From an uncultured Bacteroidales bacterium (lineage in GTDB: Bacteria > Bacteroidota > Bacteroidia > Bacteroidales > Paludibacteraceae): 47,075 nucleotides of DNA. The position numbers and the translations under genes are program-made. The stretch's first letter is position 1. The number at the start of each line of letters is the position of its first letter. The stretch is from positions 1 through 47,075 of the forward strand of contig CAIWCC010000049.1 of the NCBI GenBank assembly GCA_903911085.1, read 5' to 3'. This document shows, in pieces, positions 1 to 8,931 of this stretch. Below the pieces are notes generated by a model that was given only the letters and a program-made list of their open reading frames with translations, was not told the DNA's origin and searched no databases.

Positions 1-51
1 CTTAATCTCCTTTTCTGTTTCTTTTATGATAATAACTTTTGCATGTGCCAT
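1..51 (-). CDS. N-terminus of an unidentified protein running off the left edge
   Basis: An ATG on the minus strand at 51 opens a frame that stays open to the edge and reads MAHAKVIIIKETEKEIK. A good Bacteroidota promoter lies just upstream (78-107). Only 17 residues are visible, so the family cannot be fixed. A short basic, Glu/Lys-rich start of this kind is seen in some transposases of the IS630 type, but that is only an impression and no terminal inverted repeat was recognised at 52-251. Confidence 0.5.
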   Translation of the reverse strand, partial: MAHAKVIIIKETEKEIK

Positions 52-77
52 AATAAATATGTATTTATATTATAGCC

Positions 78-107
78 CAAAGATAATAAAAAAAATCCAA
101 TTACCAA
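78..107 (-). promoter_or_regulatory. Promoter for the left-edge gene
   Basis: Read on the minus strand, TTG (107-105) is followed after 19 nt by TATCTTTG (85-78), which matches the Bacteroidota consensus TTG-N19-TAnnTTTG. Transcription would start around position 72, about 20 nt upstream of the ATG at 51. Confidence 0.5.
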
Positions 108-114
108 AATTGGA
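88..114 (-). terminator. Possible terminator downstream of the CoA-binding gene
   Basis: TCCAATT (96-102) and AATTGGA (108-114) form a 7-bp stem with a 5-nt loop. On the minus strand it is followed by a run of eight Ts, as in an intrinsic terminator. It lies 140 nt beyond the stop of the gene at 252-710 and overlaps the -33 element of the next promoter, so it may instead be part of that promoter. Confidence 0.35.
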
Positions 115-251
115 CTATTTTATAAATGCATATGGTATTATTTAGCCAATTAAAAAATCATTATAACGAGCTTTATTAACCACTAAAAAATTATTTGCAA
201 ATGTAATTAATTTAGCATCAATTAGTTGAATTATTGAAAATAGATGGTGTA

Positions 252-710
252 TTATTTCGGCAATGCGCCAAATACTTTTTTTATTCGATGATGAAATTTA
301 TGCATTCCTTCGGGTTGAGAAAACATGAAAATACATTGATGATGAACTACATTAATTCTGTTTTCACGAGCCAATTTCAGTGCATTAGGAGTATCAGAGT
401 ATTGCTGAATCCATATATTTTTGATTCCTTTTTTGATAGCTTCGGCAACTACTGATTCGGTTTGATTGGCAGGTGTAAGTATTAAAAGATTGTTTATGTC
501 TGATGGTAATTCTGCAATTGATTGTAAATGATTGCTTTGTTTTTCGATTGAACTGTATTGTGGATTGATTAGCCACAATTTGTAACCAAGTTTGTTTAGA
601 TGTAGTGCAACTTGCGAACTAAAGCTTTTTTCATCCCGCGAAGCACCAGCAATAGCGATTGTATTTGCTTTTAAAAAATTGTCGATTTGTTGTTGTGTGA
701 TAAGTTCCAT
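252..710 (-). CDS. CoA-binding (YccU-type) Rossmann protein
   Basis: A 152-residue protein, the usual size for the stand-alone CoA_binding family. A Rossmann-like nucleotide-binding segment near the start (TIAIAGASRDEKSFSSQVA, residues about 17-35) is followed by the typical LINPQY and later IWIQQYS and NVVHHQCIFMF segments. Family members bind CoA or a related nucleotide in the cytoplasm, but the cellular role is unknown. It lies downstream of ackA on the same strand but is separated from it by a strong terminator (762-803), so it is probably transcribed on its own. No convincing promoter was seen in the 110-nt gap. Confidence 0.85.
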   Translation of the reverse strand: MELITQQQIDNFLKANTIAIAGASRDEKSFSSQVALHLNKLGYKLWLINPQYSSIEKQSNHLQSIAELPSDINNLLILTPANQTESVVAEAIKKGIKNIWIQQYSDTPNALKLARENRINVVHHQCIFMFSQPEGMHKFHHRIKKVFGALPK

Positions 711-761
711 AAAATTGTCAGTTAAATTTTAGTTGAAATTATTGTACAAATTAATTTTTTC

Positions 762-803
762 AAAAAAAGCCTGCTAAAAATATAATTCAGCAGGCTTTTT
801 TTT
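762..803. terminator. Bidirectional intrinsic terminator after ackA
   Basis: AAAAAAAGCCTGCT (762-775) and AGCAGGCTTTTTTTT (789-803) make a GC-core stem flanked by A and T runs, so it can act on both strands. It follows the ackA stop on the minus strand and ends the pta-to-ackA operon. Confidence 0.85.
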
Positions 804-820
804 GATTTTATAATAATTGT

Positions 821-2017
821 CTATTTTACAATCTCTAATGTGTCAGAAGCAATCATATATTCTTCATCTGTAGGTATTACAACCACTTTTACAGATGATT
901 CAAGAGTGCTTAATAATGTTTCTTTTCCTCGAGTTTTGGCATTGAGCTCGTTGTCGATTTTAACACCCATATAGTTTAATCCTGTACAAACATATTCACG
1001 TGTAATGGTTTGATTTTCGCCAACACCACCAGTAAAAATAATCACATCAGCACCACCTAAAGCAGCTGCATAAGATCCAATATATTTTTTGATGCGATAT
1101 TCGTACATATCCCAAGCCAATTTTGCACGTTCGTTACCTGCTTTCATTGCGTTTTCAACGTCGCGCATATCCGATGAAATTCCAGAAACTCCGAGTACTC
1201 CACTATGTTTGTTGAATAAAGTAGAAACAGCACCAGAGCCAATCATTTCTTTTTCCATTAGAAATGTTACTACACCCAAATCAACGTCACCCGAACGAGT
1301 ACCCATCATTAATCCTTCAATAGGTGTGAATCCCATTGATGTATCAATTGACTTTCCATTTTCGATAGCACAAACCGAAGCACCATTTCCAATGTGAGCA
1401 CTAATAATTTTAGTTTTGCTATAATCCAATCCTAAAAATTCGCAGGCACGTTTTGAAACATAACGGTGACTTGTACCGTGGAATCCATATCGACGAATTC
1501 CATATTTTGTGTACAATGAGTAAGGAATTCCGTACATATAGGCATGAGCAGGCATTGTTTGATGGAATGCTGTGTCGAATACTGCAACTTGTGGAACTGA
1601 AGGAAGCAACTCAGCAATGGCACGAATACCAGCCAAATTTGGTGGATTGTGTAAAGGTGCAATGTCAATACATTCTTCAATTTTATGTATCACTTCCTCG
1701 GTGATTAGTACGCTAGAATTAAATTTTTCGCCTCCATGCACTACACGATGTCCAACTGCATTGATTTCTTCCAACGAATCGATACAACCATGTTTTTGAC
1801 TGGTGAGTACACCTAAAATGTATTCTATACCAACTTGATGCTCAAGAATTTCTCCTTTTAGCATTACTTTTTGTCCATCACGACGAACGTGTTTAAGAAA
1901 GGAACCTTTCATTCCTATCTTTTCAACTGCACCAACTCCCAACTCTTCGTTGGTGTTCATGTCTAGTAATTTGTATTTAATTGATGAACTTCCACAGTTC
2001 AAAACTAATATTTTCAT
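821..2017 (-). CDS. ackA: Acetate kinase
   Basis: A 398-residue acetate kinase of normal length. It transfers phosphate from acetyl phosphate to ADP, giving acetate and ATP, the final step of fermentative acetate formation in the cytoplasm. The ASKHA-fold signatures are present: LNCGSSSIKYKLL at the N-terminus, the GFHGTSHRYV segment around residue 180, GTRSGDVDLGVV, and FTGGVGENQ near residue 330. It is the last gene of the operon pta / dehydrogenase-like / ackA, starting 15 nt after the middle gene ends. The operon promoter at 4150-4179 and the terminator at 762-803 frame the unit. Confidence 0.97.
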   Translation of the reverse strand: MKILVLNCGSSSIKYKLLDMNTNEELGVGAVEKIGMKGSFLKHVRRDGQKVMLKGEILEHQVGIEYILGVLTSQKHGCIDSLEEINAVGHRVVHGGEKFNSSVLITEEVIHKIEECIDIAPLHNPPNLAGIRAIAELLPSVPQVAVFDTAFHQTMPAHAYMYGIPYSLYTKYGIRRYGFHGTSHRYVSKRACEFLGLDYSKTKIISAHIGNGASVCAIENGKSIDTSMGFTPIEGLMMGTRSGDVDLGVVTFLMEKEMIGSGAVSTLFNKHSGVLGVSGISSDMRDVENAMKAGNERAKLAWDMYEYRIKKYIGSYAAALGGADVIIFTGGVGENQTITREYVCTGLNYMGVKIDNELNAKTRGKETLLSTLESSVKVVVIPTDEEYMIASDTLEIVK

Positions 2018-2032
2018 GTTTCTGTTCCTCTA

Positions 2033-2989
2033 TTATTTAATTATGTTACCAGATTCATCGTAAGTATAAAAACCTATGCCACGGCTTACTCCAAAGCGTT
2101 TTGCTCTGAAAAGTCTTAATAACATAGGTGATGGTTTGTATTTGATACTACCATATTCATCGAATAGATTTTCTAGTAGTTTTACAATCTTTTCAATTCC
2201 CATTTGGTCGGCAGTGCGGAAAACTCCTTGACGGTGACCAAATCCTACGGTCAATACTTTGTCAATATCTTCTACAGTAGAAATACCTTCCATTAATATG
2301 GCACAAGCTTCGTTTAATTGTATTAAAAACAATCGAATACTTACCAATCCAGCCGACTCCATTACAGGAATATATTGATGATTGATTAGTCGTGCAAATT
2401 GGCAAACTTTATCGAATGTTTCGGTTGAAGTGCTTAAACCTGGTACGATTTCGATGATTTGTGAATCAGGGATGTTTGATAAGAAATGTAGTCCAATACA
2501 ACGTTCTTTGTGTTCAAGATCTGCTGCCAAATCTGTCACAATAACAGTGGAAACATTCGAAGCAATGATGGCGTTAACCGACAAAACTTTTTCTAATTGT
2601 AAGAATACTTCTTTGCGTTGCATTATACGTCTTTCGCCAGTATTGTCATCGTAGCGAATGGCTTCAATTACAAAATCGCAACCAGAAAATTCTTCAAATA
2701 CTGAAACACCTTTAATACGAGCTAAAATTGCTTTTTTCTCATTTTCAGTTAAACCCCAGTTTTCGATTTTTTTATCTAATTTACCTTCAATACGTGCAAA
2801 AGCATTAGCTATTGCCTCTTCATCAGGTTCAAGAAAAACCACTTCCATGCCGTTGAGTGCAGCTGTGGTGGCTATAACGCTCCCTTCTTTACCGCAACCC
2901 ACTACGCCAATACGCGAAAATAGTGTTCTTTTGCGATTACGCTTACTTAATCCGTAGCGTTCAATTGCTTCAATAATTTCTTCTGCCAT
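2033..2989 (-). CDS. 3-hydroxyacyl-CoA dehydrogenase-like protein in the ack-pta operon
   Basis: A 318-residue protein of the 3-hydroxyacyl-CoA dehydrogenase family. The ATG at 2989 (MAEEIIEAIERYG) is chosen because the longer frame runs into repeat-like non-coding sequence. The NAD-binding motif GVVGCGKEGS is intact and the usual Ser (SNVST) and His (GLHFLSNIPD) regions are recognisable, as is the C-terminal RGIGFYTYD. At the place where the family normally has Asn before Arg (VNRLL), this protein reads VSIRLF, so the active-site Asn appears lost. It lies between pta and ackA, so a role linked to acyl-CoA metabolism is plausible, but 3-hydroxybutyryl-CoA dehydrogenase activity should not be assumed. 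Confidence 0.8.
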   Translation of the reverse strand: MAEEIIEAIERYGLSKRNRKRTLFSRIGVVGCGKEGSVIATTAALNGMEVVFLEPDEEAIANAFARIEGKLDKKIENWGLTENEKKAILARIKGVSVFEEFSGCDFVIEAIRYDDNTGERRIMQRKEVFLQLEKVLSVNAIIASNVSTVIVTDLAADLEHKERCIGLHFLSNIPDSQIIEIVPGLSTSTETFDKVCQFARLINHQYIPVMESAGLVSIRLFLIQLNEACAILMEGISTVEDIDKVLTVGFGHRQGVFRTADQMGIEKIVKLLENLFDEYGSIKYKPSPMLLRLFRAKRFGVSRGIGFYTYDESGNIIK

Positions 2990-3084
2990 AATATATTTTT
3001 TAATGCATAGTTTATAATTCATAATGCACAATTGAAAAAACCAAACGCATCACTCATAGTGAATTCTGCATTGTGAATTATCAA

Positions 3085-4086
3085 TTAGTTTTTCATTGCT
3101 TGATTTGCCGTAATGGTAATCATTTTTACAATATCGTCAACCGAACAACCACGTGAAAGATCATTGATTGGGGCTGCCATACCTTGTAAAATTGGTCCTA
3201 CAGCTTGTGCGCCGGCAAAACGTTCTACCATTTTATAACCAATATTCCCAGCTTGTAAGTCGGGGAATACCAACACGTTAGCATGACCAGCAATTTTACT
3301 TCCTGGTGCTTTGCTTTGTCCAATTTCGGGAACTAATGCAGCATCCGCTTGTAATTCACCATCTATCATTAATTCTGGTGCCATTTCTTTGGCTATGCGT
3401 GTTGCTTCAACAACTTTGTCTACCAATTCGTGTTTTGCGCTTCCTTTAGATGAGAAACTCAACATTGCTACTCGAGGTTCGTAACCACAAATTACACGTG
3501 CAGTATCGGCTGTACAAACTGCAATTTGAGCCAATTCTTCGGCATTTGGATTTGGATTTACGGCGCAATCGGCAAAAACCAATAAGCCATTTTCACCATA
3601 TTGTGGAGTATTTGTAAACATTAAAAGTGCTCCCGAAACAACTTTTATTCCAGGTAGAGTTTTTACTATTTGAAATGCTGGACGAAGTACATTTCCTGTT
3701 GTATTTCTTGCACCAGCCAATTCACCATCGGCATCTCCGTTTTTTATCATCAAACAGCCCAAATACAAAGGGTCTTTTGCCAATATTGCAGCTTCATCGG
3801 CTGTCATACCTTTGCTCTTCCGAATTTCGTAAAGTAAGTTGGCATAATCACTCATTTTTGAATCCGTTTCTGGATCTAAAATTGTTGCTTGAGAAATGTT
3901 AGTCAAATTGTTTTCGGCTGCTAACTTTGTTATTTCTGCTTCATTACCAATCAAAATTAGCTTTGCAGCTTTTTCTTGAAGAATAATATCCGCAGCTTTT
4001 AATGTGCGAATTTCTGTACCTTCGGGCAATACAATTCTTTGTAAATTTGCCTTGGCACGTGCCATAATTTTTTCTAGTAATTCCAT
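3085..4086 (-). CDS. pta: Phosphate acetyltransferase
   Basis: A 333-residue short-form phosphotransacetylase that interconverts acetyl-CoA plus phosphate with acetyl phosphate plus CoA and feeds AckA. The start [14 protein letters not shown] at 4086 is preferred over the longer frame to 4152 because the promoter -7 element sits at 4150-4157. Family signatures are clear: [15 protein letters not shown] near the start, [15 protein letters not shown], the [11 protein letters not shown] segment, and the C-terminal [19 protein letters not shown]. It is the first gene of a three-gene operon. Confidence 0.95.
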   Translation of the reverse strand: MELLEKIMARAKANLQRIVLPEGTEIRTLKAADIILQEKAAKLILIGNEAEITKLAAENNLTNISQATILDPETDSKMSDYANLLYEIRKSKGMTADEAAILAKDPLYLGCLMIKNGDADGELAGARNTTGNVLRPAFQIVKTLPGIKVVSGALLMFTNTPQYGENGLLVFADCAVNPNPNAEELAQIAVCTADTARVICGYEPRVAMLSFSSKGSAKHELVDKVVEATRIAKEMAPELMIDGELQADAALVPEIGQSKAPGSKIAGHANVLVFPDLQAGNIGYKMVERFAGAQAVGPILQGMAAPINDLSRGCSVDDIVKMITITANQAMKN

Positions 4087-4149
4087 AATGTTTTGATATT
4101 GCGTGTCGTAATTATCGGGGAGGTAAAGCCTTCGCTCTGAAAAACAGTG

Positions 4150-4179
4150 CAAAGATACTGCAAAATTTCAAAATTGCAA
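4150..4179 (-). promoter_or_regulatory. Promoter of the pta-ackA operon
   Basis: On the minus strand TTG (4179-4177) is followed after 19 nt by TATCTTTG (4157-4150), a near-ideal Bacteroidota promoter. The predicted start near 4144 gives a leader of about 58 nt before the pta ATG at 4086. Confidence 0.75.
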
Positions 4180-4263
4180 TGTAGAGATGGCAATTATTGC
4201 TAAATATTTGATATTATGTCAAGAATTTACTGTGATTTATCAAAAATAAAGGTTGAGTTGTTC

Positions 4264-6336
4264 TCAGAAATCCCATTTCAACAATAATCGGACATCGGTT
4301 TTTTTATTTCCAACAATGGTTTCATTCCCACTGCTCAATTGTTCTCTGTCATCAGCATAGGCAGTTTGAGCCACTTTGAACCATAACGAAAGTCGATTAT
4401 TTAATTCGTATTTGAAATTTAGGTAATATCGGCTTCCCAAACCAAAATACATTGGAATGGAGAATGCATTTAAAACGTCTTTTTCGTAAGAATATAAACG
4501 ATTTTCGTAATTTACAGCATCGAAAAATTGGTATCTAAAATCTATTTTTAATGGAATATTTTCGAAAGCATAACTTACATCTTGCGACATAATAACACCA
4601 TAAGTCCAATTGGCATTTGCTTGACGATTTAAATTTCCATCGAGTACATTTTTGAAATTGAAATTCCCAAAACTGTAGTTTAATTGATAGCGCAATGATG
4701 CTTTTTCATTTGGGACTACAATTGGTATAACGTTTTGCAAATCTGATAAATTGATTTGCTTTTTCTCGTATTTTAGTCGCCAGAACATGGCAATGTTTCG
4801 TTGTGCTGCAAAATCAATTTGAAGTAAATAATCATTTCCGATTGAAGGTGCATCTATTCCATATTTGGGCCAAGGAAATTGATAACTGTCGGCATAAGTA
4901 GCTATTTTCCACTTCTTAAATGGACGAATTTCTACGCCCAAATAAATGCCGTTCTCGTTGTTAATTCGAGATGTTTCAGAAAAAGATGTGGCATAAAATG
5001 TATCAAATTCGGGAGAATAATGTCTTTGAAGTGCCACTAGACTTACTTGAGAAATTGGACTAAATGAAAAACCATTAAGTGTTGCCACTCCGCCATTATC
5101 TGCCACTGCCGTTTCTCCAAACATGTTTATTTTTTGCCAACGCCAACGATAAAAAATACCAGCTGTTGTTTGTTCATTTCCTGTGAAATAGAAATAATTA
5201 TATACCGATTTCTCCGGAATAAGATTATTGTCCAATTTGGTATGTACCGCAGTAAGCCCAATCTGAAAGTTTAATAAAGTGAGTGTCAGATTGCCACCTA
5301 TCACCTGCTGTGTGATAGTGTGTTTTTTTTCAAATTCGGAGTAAGTACGATGTAAACCAGTTTTATACAAAGATGAAAATGTGCCATTTGCGGTGTCTCC
5401 ATCTATCATTTTGCTGGAATAAAAGCTAGAAATCTCAAATTTTCCGAGACGAACTGTAGCTCCCGCACCACGGAAAAAATTATTCTCATCGGTTGAACCA
5501 TATTTTTTTAGACCCGAATTGCGCGGAGTAACGTTAAGTACATAAGACGATTTTCCCATTCCAAAATCGGGACGAAGTACCAATCCTATACCAAAATTTG
5601 CTTTAAAATCGCCCACTACTATCGTTTTAAATTTGCCAAAATCATTCAGTTGAACATAACTTGAGTAGAAGTCGTATCCCAGATGCATTTTGCCAAAAAA
5701 TTGCTCACCAGCATCTTTTTCTGCTGTAAAACCCACCTGAACCCTGTCTTTGAAATGGAAGCGGTATTTTAATGAATGATAAATTGAGTTCCCAAGATAG
5801 GTTTTTGAATTTAAAGTCGCCGTATTTTCATCTTCTTCTGGCAAAAATTGGTATCCCTCTTTTGTTTCAATTCCTTTGTCGAATCGCATAAACAACTCAT
5901 TTTTGCCGTGACTCAATAAGTCGTGCCAATAAATTTTTTTGTAATCTTTAGTTGTTTCTCCAATTATTACAAATGGTATCATCCGACGAATGTCTGTCAT
6001 ATCCAACCCCTCAATCAGTTGTAGCTCGTAAATCGTATTCAGTTGACCATATTGATAAATGTGTGCTTGAATGCTTTCAATCTGATTATCGGACAAAAAA
6101 GGTAGTCGTTGGAGTTCTTCGCGCGATGTTCTATTCAAATTTATTGGGTTTTGCGAACAATACATTAAGTCTTCGTAAAATGTTTCATAATCAACTTCGT
6201 CTTCACTTTCGGCAGTATATTGCTCAAAAATGTCAGCTATCAACTGTTCGGTTGTGCTCACAGCATCTTGAGCCCTTGCATTGCAAAAGCACAAAACTAT
6301 GAAATATGTAAACAAAGCAAGTAAACGTTTCACCAT
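4264..6336 (-). CDS. Exported helix-hairpin-helix protein with beta-rich C-terminal region
   Basis: A 690-residue protein. A signal peptide (MVKRLLALFTYFIVLCFCNARAQ, cleavage near residue 23) is followed by helix-hairpin-helix repeats of the ComEA type at about residues 70-130 (NLNRTSREELQRLPFLS). The remaining 500 residues are rich in alternating aromatic and polar strands and end in LLLKWDF, as in an outer-membrane beta-barrel. Such proteins are common in Bacteroidales, but their function is not established. The HHH motifs normally bind DNA non-specifically, so a surface DNA-handling role is one guess. It follows the porin-like gene (6396-7208) by 59 nt and is probably co-transcribed with it. 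Confidence 0.75.
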   Translation of the reverse strand: MVKRLLALFTYFIVLCFCNARAQDAVSTTEQLIADIFEQYTAESEDEVDYETFYEDLMYCSQNPINLNRTSREELQRLPFLSDNQIESIQAHIYQYGQLNTIYELQLIEGLDMTDIRRMIPFVIIGETTKDYKKIYWHDLLSHGKNELFMRFDKGIETKEGYQFLPEEDENTATLNSKTYLGNSIYHSLKYRFHFKDRVQVGFTAEKDAGEQFFGKMHLGYDFYSSYVQLNDFGKFKTIVVGDFKANFGIGLVLRPDFGMGKSSYVLNVTPRNSGLKKYGSTDENNFFRGAGATVRLGKFEISSFYSSKMIDGDTANGTFSSLYKTGLHRTYSEFEKKHTITQQVIGGNLTLTLLNFQIGLTAVHTKLDNNLIPEKSVYNYFYFTGNEQTTAGIFYRWRWQKINMFGETAVADNGGVATLNGFSFSPISQVSLVALQRHYSPEFDTFYATSFSETSRINNENGIYLGVEIRPFKKWKIATYADSYQFPWPKYGIDAPSIGNDYLLQIDFAAQRNIAMFWRLKYEKKQINLSDLQNVIPIVVPNEKASLRYQLNYSFGNFNFKNVLDGNLNRQANANWTYGVIMSQDVSYAFENIPLKIDFRYQFFDAVNYENRLYSYEKDVLNAFSIPMYFGLGSRYYLNFKYELNNRLSLWFKVAQTAYADDREQLSSGNETIVGNKKTDVRLLLKWDF

Positions 6337-6395
6337 TAAAACAAATTAAACCGAATACAATAATTCCAAAAAGGTTAAAAAAGTTGCGTCTGCTA

Positions 6396-7208
6396 TTAGA
6401 AATGGTATTTTATTGCAGCAGAAGTGTTTATGCCGAGAATTGGATGCAGTTCACAGTTCAAGTTGAAAATAAATATACCAGCATTTAATCCAACCCCAAT
6501 GCATGGAACAAAATAATCGGAACCATAAGCACCAAGTTTAATACTAACACTCTTCAACATAGAATATTCAAATCCACTGGCAAATCTATAGTTACTACTT
6601 ATTTCTTTATCCATTTGAAGTCGCCAAACCAATTCGGGCGAAAAATCATATTTTGTTCCTAAACTAAAAACTGATGGAATGCGTTTAACCGAATATTCTG
6701 TTTTTAAATTGGTTTGAAAAGGATTATTTACATTGAAACCGATATTTAGTACTGGAGAAATTTTTACTGATAACCCAATTTGAGGGAGTAAAGCGCCACG
6801 ATAGGAATTTGAGGCTGCAAAATAGCAGGTTAAATAGTTGAACTGCAGTCCCATAGCAAATTTGTCTGCAAAATTGCGAGCAAAACCGAGTCCAATCATT
6901 ATTTCGTGATACTGTGAATAGCCAAAGTGAGAGAATGAAAAACCTGTGTTTATCAAATTGGATGACAACCCAAGCTGAATACTTTTGGTAGATAATTCAG
7001 GAATTATAAATCGATTATTATAATTGATTCCGAGTTCTTTTTTTTCTAAATAACCAAGCATCGACGGGTTGTGAAATGCTGTCCAATTTCGAGTGTCTGA
7101 CACCGAAGTTTCTGCAATAGAGGTAGATGCGGGTATTATGTTTGAGATTTGAGAGTAAGTAAATTGAAAACAGAAACAAATAGAAAACAGAATTAAGTTT
7201 TTCTTCAT
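6396..7208 (-). CDS. PorV/PorQ-like outer-membrane beta-barrel protein
   Basis: A 270-residue exported protein. The signal peptide MKKNLILFSICFCFQFTYSQ is followed by TSIAETSVSDTRNWTAFHNPSML, the early 'A-x-NP-A/S' type segment found in PorV/PorQ and FadL-like barrels, then alternating strands ending in AIKYHF with a C-terminal Phe. The likely place is the outer membrane. Related proteins include type IX secretion components, but no other T9SS genes are visible here, so assignment to that system is not supported. A -7 element TAATTTTG lies at 7247-7240 on the minus strand, without a well-spaced -33 element. The gap from 7209 to about 7366 holds nothing else I recognise. Confidence 0.65.
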   Translation of the reverse strand: MKKNLILFSICFCFQFTYSQISNIIPASTSIAETSVSDTRNWTAFHNPSMLGYLEKKELGINYNNRFIIPELSTKSIQLGLSSNLINTGFSFSHFGYSQYHEIMIGLGFARNFADKFAMGLQFNYLTCYFAASNSYRGALLPQIGLSVKISPVLNIGFNVNNPFQTNLKTEYSVKRIPSVFSLGTKYDFSPELVWRLQMDKEISSNYRFASGFEYSMLKSVSIKLGAYGSDYFVPCIGVGLNAGIFIFNLNCELHPILGINTSAAIKYHF

Positions 7209-7366
7209 TTTAATAGTAAGGTTGTTGGTGTGTAAACAGCAAAATTATTGGCAAAAATTTAGTGTGTAAAAATAAACAAAAAATGCCATAATTTCAGTAT
7301 TTTCAAAAAAATAAATTAATTAAAATAATAATTGAGTCTAAAATACTATAATTAAAATATTTTTTA

Positions 7367-7500
7367 TAATTTTGCATCAATGACATTATTGAGTCTATCT
7401 TTAATTCAATTTTCTATTATGTTGAATATATGGCTGGTAGGCTCAAAACATGGAAAATATTCACCCATGATTTCGTAGTGGCGGTACAAATATAAGGGCT
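7367..7500 (+). ncRNA. Candidate structured RNA upstream of the 5-formyl-THF cyclo-ligase gene
   Basis: A -7 element TAATTTTG at 7367-7374 points to a start near 7381, leaving about 160 nt before the ATG. The transcript can fold. TTGAGTC (7389-7395) pairs with GGCTCAA (7440-7446) through seven pairs including one G.U, enclosing ATTCAA (7404-7409) with TTGAAT (7422-7427). CATGG (7449-7453) pairs with CCATG (7465-7469). In many bacteria 6S RNA lies just upstream of this ligase gene, so a 6S-type RNA is one possibility. A plain 5' leader is another. No -33 element at proper spacing was found. Confidence 0.3.
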
Positions 7501-7542
7501 AATCTATTATAATTTCTGTTTACATTTTACAAATAATTAATA

Positions 7543-8142
7543 ATGAATAAATTTATCAACACCTTTATTGGCTATTTTAGAAGTGATTCGGATGTTTTAT
7601 TAGATGACAAAAATCGAATCCGTCATTATATTAAGGACTTGAAACGGATGAATTCTGAGCTTCAAAAACAAAAAGCTGCTTTAGATGTGTTTACAAAAAT
7701 AGAGTTGATGCCTGAGTTTATTAATGCAAAAACAGTGTTAATCTATTGGTCCACCGCTAGTGAACTGCCAACCCAGGATTTCATTTCAAAATGGAAGGAA
7801 GATAAGCAAATTCTTTTACCAATAGTAGTTGGTGAGCAAATGCAAATTAAAAGATTCACCTCTATCGAAAAAATGAAACAAGGTTATCTAGGTATTTGGG
7901 AACCTTATTCTGAGGAGAGTATGTGTAATGAACCTGATATAATTATTGTGCCAGGAGTTGCATTTGATAGGCTGAAAAATAGACTAGGAAGGGGAAAGGG
8001 TTACTATGATAGATATTTTAATCAATCCAAAGCACAAAAATGGGGTATTGGTTTTGATTTTCAGTTAATTGATTCTGTTCCCATAAATGAGTTGGATGTT
8101 CCACTCGATAAAATTATAACTCCTTCACATTGTGTTGAATAG
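7543..8142 (+). CDS. fthC: 5-formyltetrahydrofolate cyclo-ligase
   Basis: A 199-residue enzyme that uses ATP to convert 5-formyl-THF to 5,10-methenyl-THF in the cytoplasm. The family signature VPGVAFDRLKNRLGRGKGYY followed by DRYF (about residues 137-160) is intact, as is the N-terminal basic helix that normally contains the ATP-contacting Lys/Arg residues. It is a single gene that meets the minus-strand gene at 8165 tail to tail, with only 22 nt between. metF at 16361 is the other one-carbon gene in the window but is not linked to it. Confidence 0.9.
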   Translation: MNKFINTFIGYFRSDSDVLLDDKNRIRHYIKDLKRMNSELQKQKAALDVFTKIELMPEFINAKTVLIYWSTASELPTQDFISKWKEDKQILLPIVVGEQMQIKRFTSIEKMKQGYLGIWEPYSEESMCNEPDIIIVPGVAFDRLKNRLGRGKGYYDRYFNQSKAQKWGIGFDFQLIDSVPINELDVPLDKIITPSHCVE

Positions 8143-8164
8143 ATAAATGGGAGTTTAAAGTTAT

Positions 8165-8878
8165 TTAGATATCATCTTCTTTGGTTAATTCTTTTTCTCC
8201 TTTACGGTAATAATATACCAAACCTATAGCCTGACATTTGGTTAATTTGCTATATGGTTTTTCGTGTTTAAATTTGGCTTCCACTTGATTCCAAATGTCC
8301 AAAATAATTTCATCACCTTTTTGACGCAAGCTTACTAATTCCTCCCAATTGCGATTTGTTGTAGTTTGATATACTTTTTGGGTGGATTTGTATTCTTTAA
8401 ATACCTCATAATGAACTTTTACCTTTGCAATTGCTGGATTGTAGATAGGTAAACCGCCATTTCTGATTCGTTCGTTTTCGCCATCAATTACGCATTTACC
8501 CCATTGAATAACTGCTGCTTCTGAACTCAAATCGGGCACGGTATGCAAATTTGGGTCTAATTGATAAAATAATTTATGCTCTTTTTTTATGTCACCGCGT
8601 ATAACAGATAAATTCAAAACCTGAATAAAATGTGAAATGTAAAGCCGTGCATTATGCACTATTTGTTGATATCGTTTATTGGCAGATACCTGACTTTCAA
8701 GGGTTAACTGATATTGGGCTAGTAGTTTTTCAAAGATATTTAGATAAGTTTTGGCTGCTAATATGGTTTTAAATGCAATTATTTGATCTCCAAAGTTTTT
8801 GTTTTCTGATTGCAGAATGGCAGTTCTCAATGCACGCAAACGCGCTTGGTCGGTGTTGGGTAGTCGGCGGTATGGCAT
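8165..8878 (-). CDS. Conserved protein of unknown function
   Basis: I do not recognise this family. It is a 237-residue, mostly helical, basic protein without a signal peptide or membrane segment. The ATG at 8878 (MPYRRLPNTDQARLRALRTA) is chosen because the frame upstream starts at TTG within an AT-rich intergenic repeat-like sequence. The first 120 residues look like a long helical bundle. The C-terminal half contains NPAIAKVKVHYEVFKEY and ends in an acidic KEDDI. It is followed by fthC in the opposite direction and preceded by the polyprenyl synthase gene 53 nt away, so it may be the last gene of a ddl / synthase / unknown unit. Confidence 0.6.
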   Translation of the reverse strand: MPYRRLPNTDQARLRALRTAILQSENKNFGDQIIAFKTILAAKTYLNIFEKLLAQYQLTLESQVSANKRYQQIVHNARLYISHFIQVLNLSVIRGDIKKEHKLFYQLDPNLHTVPDLSSEAAVIQWGKCVIDGENERIRNGGLPIYNPAIAKVKVHYEVFKEYKSTQKVYQTTTNRNWEELVSLRQKGDEIILDIWNQVEAKFKHEKPYSKLTKCQAIGLVYYYRKGEKELTKEDDI

Positions 8879-8931
8879 AATTAAGAATTGATAATTTGAC
8901 AATTATAATTTATGCCCACAAAGATATAAAA

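Noticed and set aside
234-455. Plus-strand open frame of 73 codons at 234
   Set aside because: It overlaps the CoA-binding protein gene on the other strand and has no recognisable features.
4087-4152. Longer Pta start extending to 4152
   Set aside because: The promoter -7 element (4150-4157) would be inside the coding region, and the extra residues do not resemble Pta.
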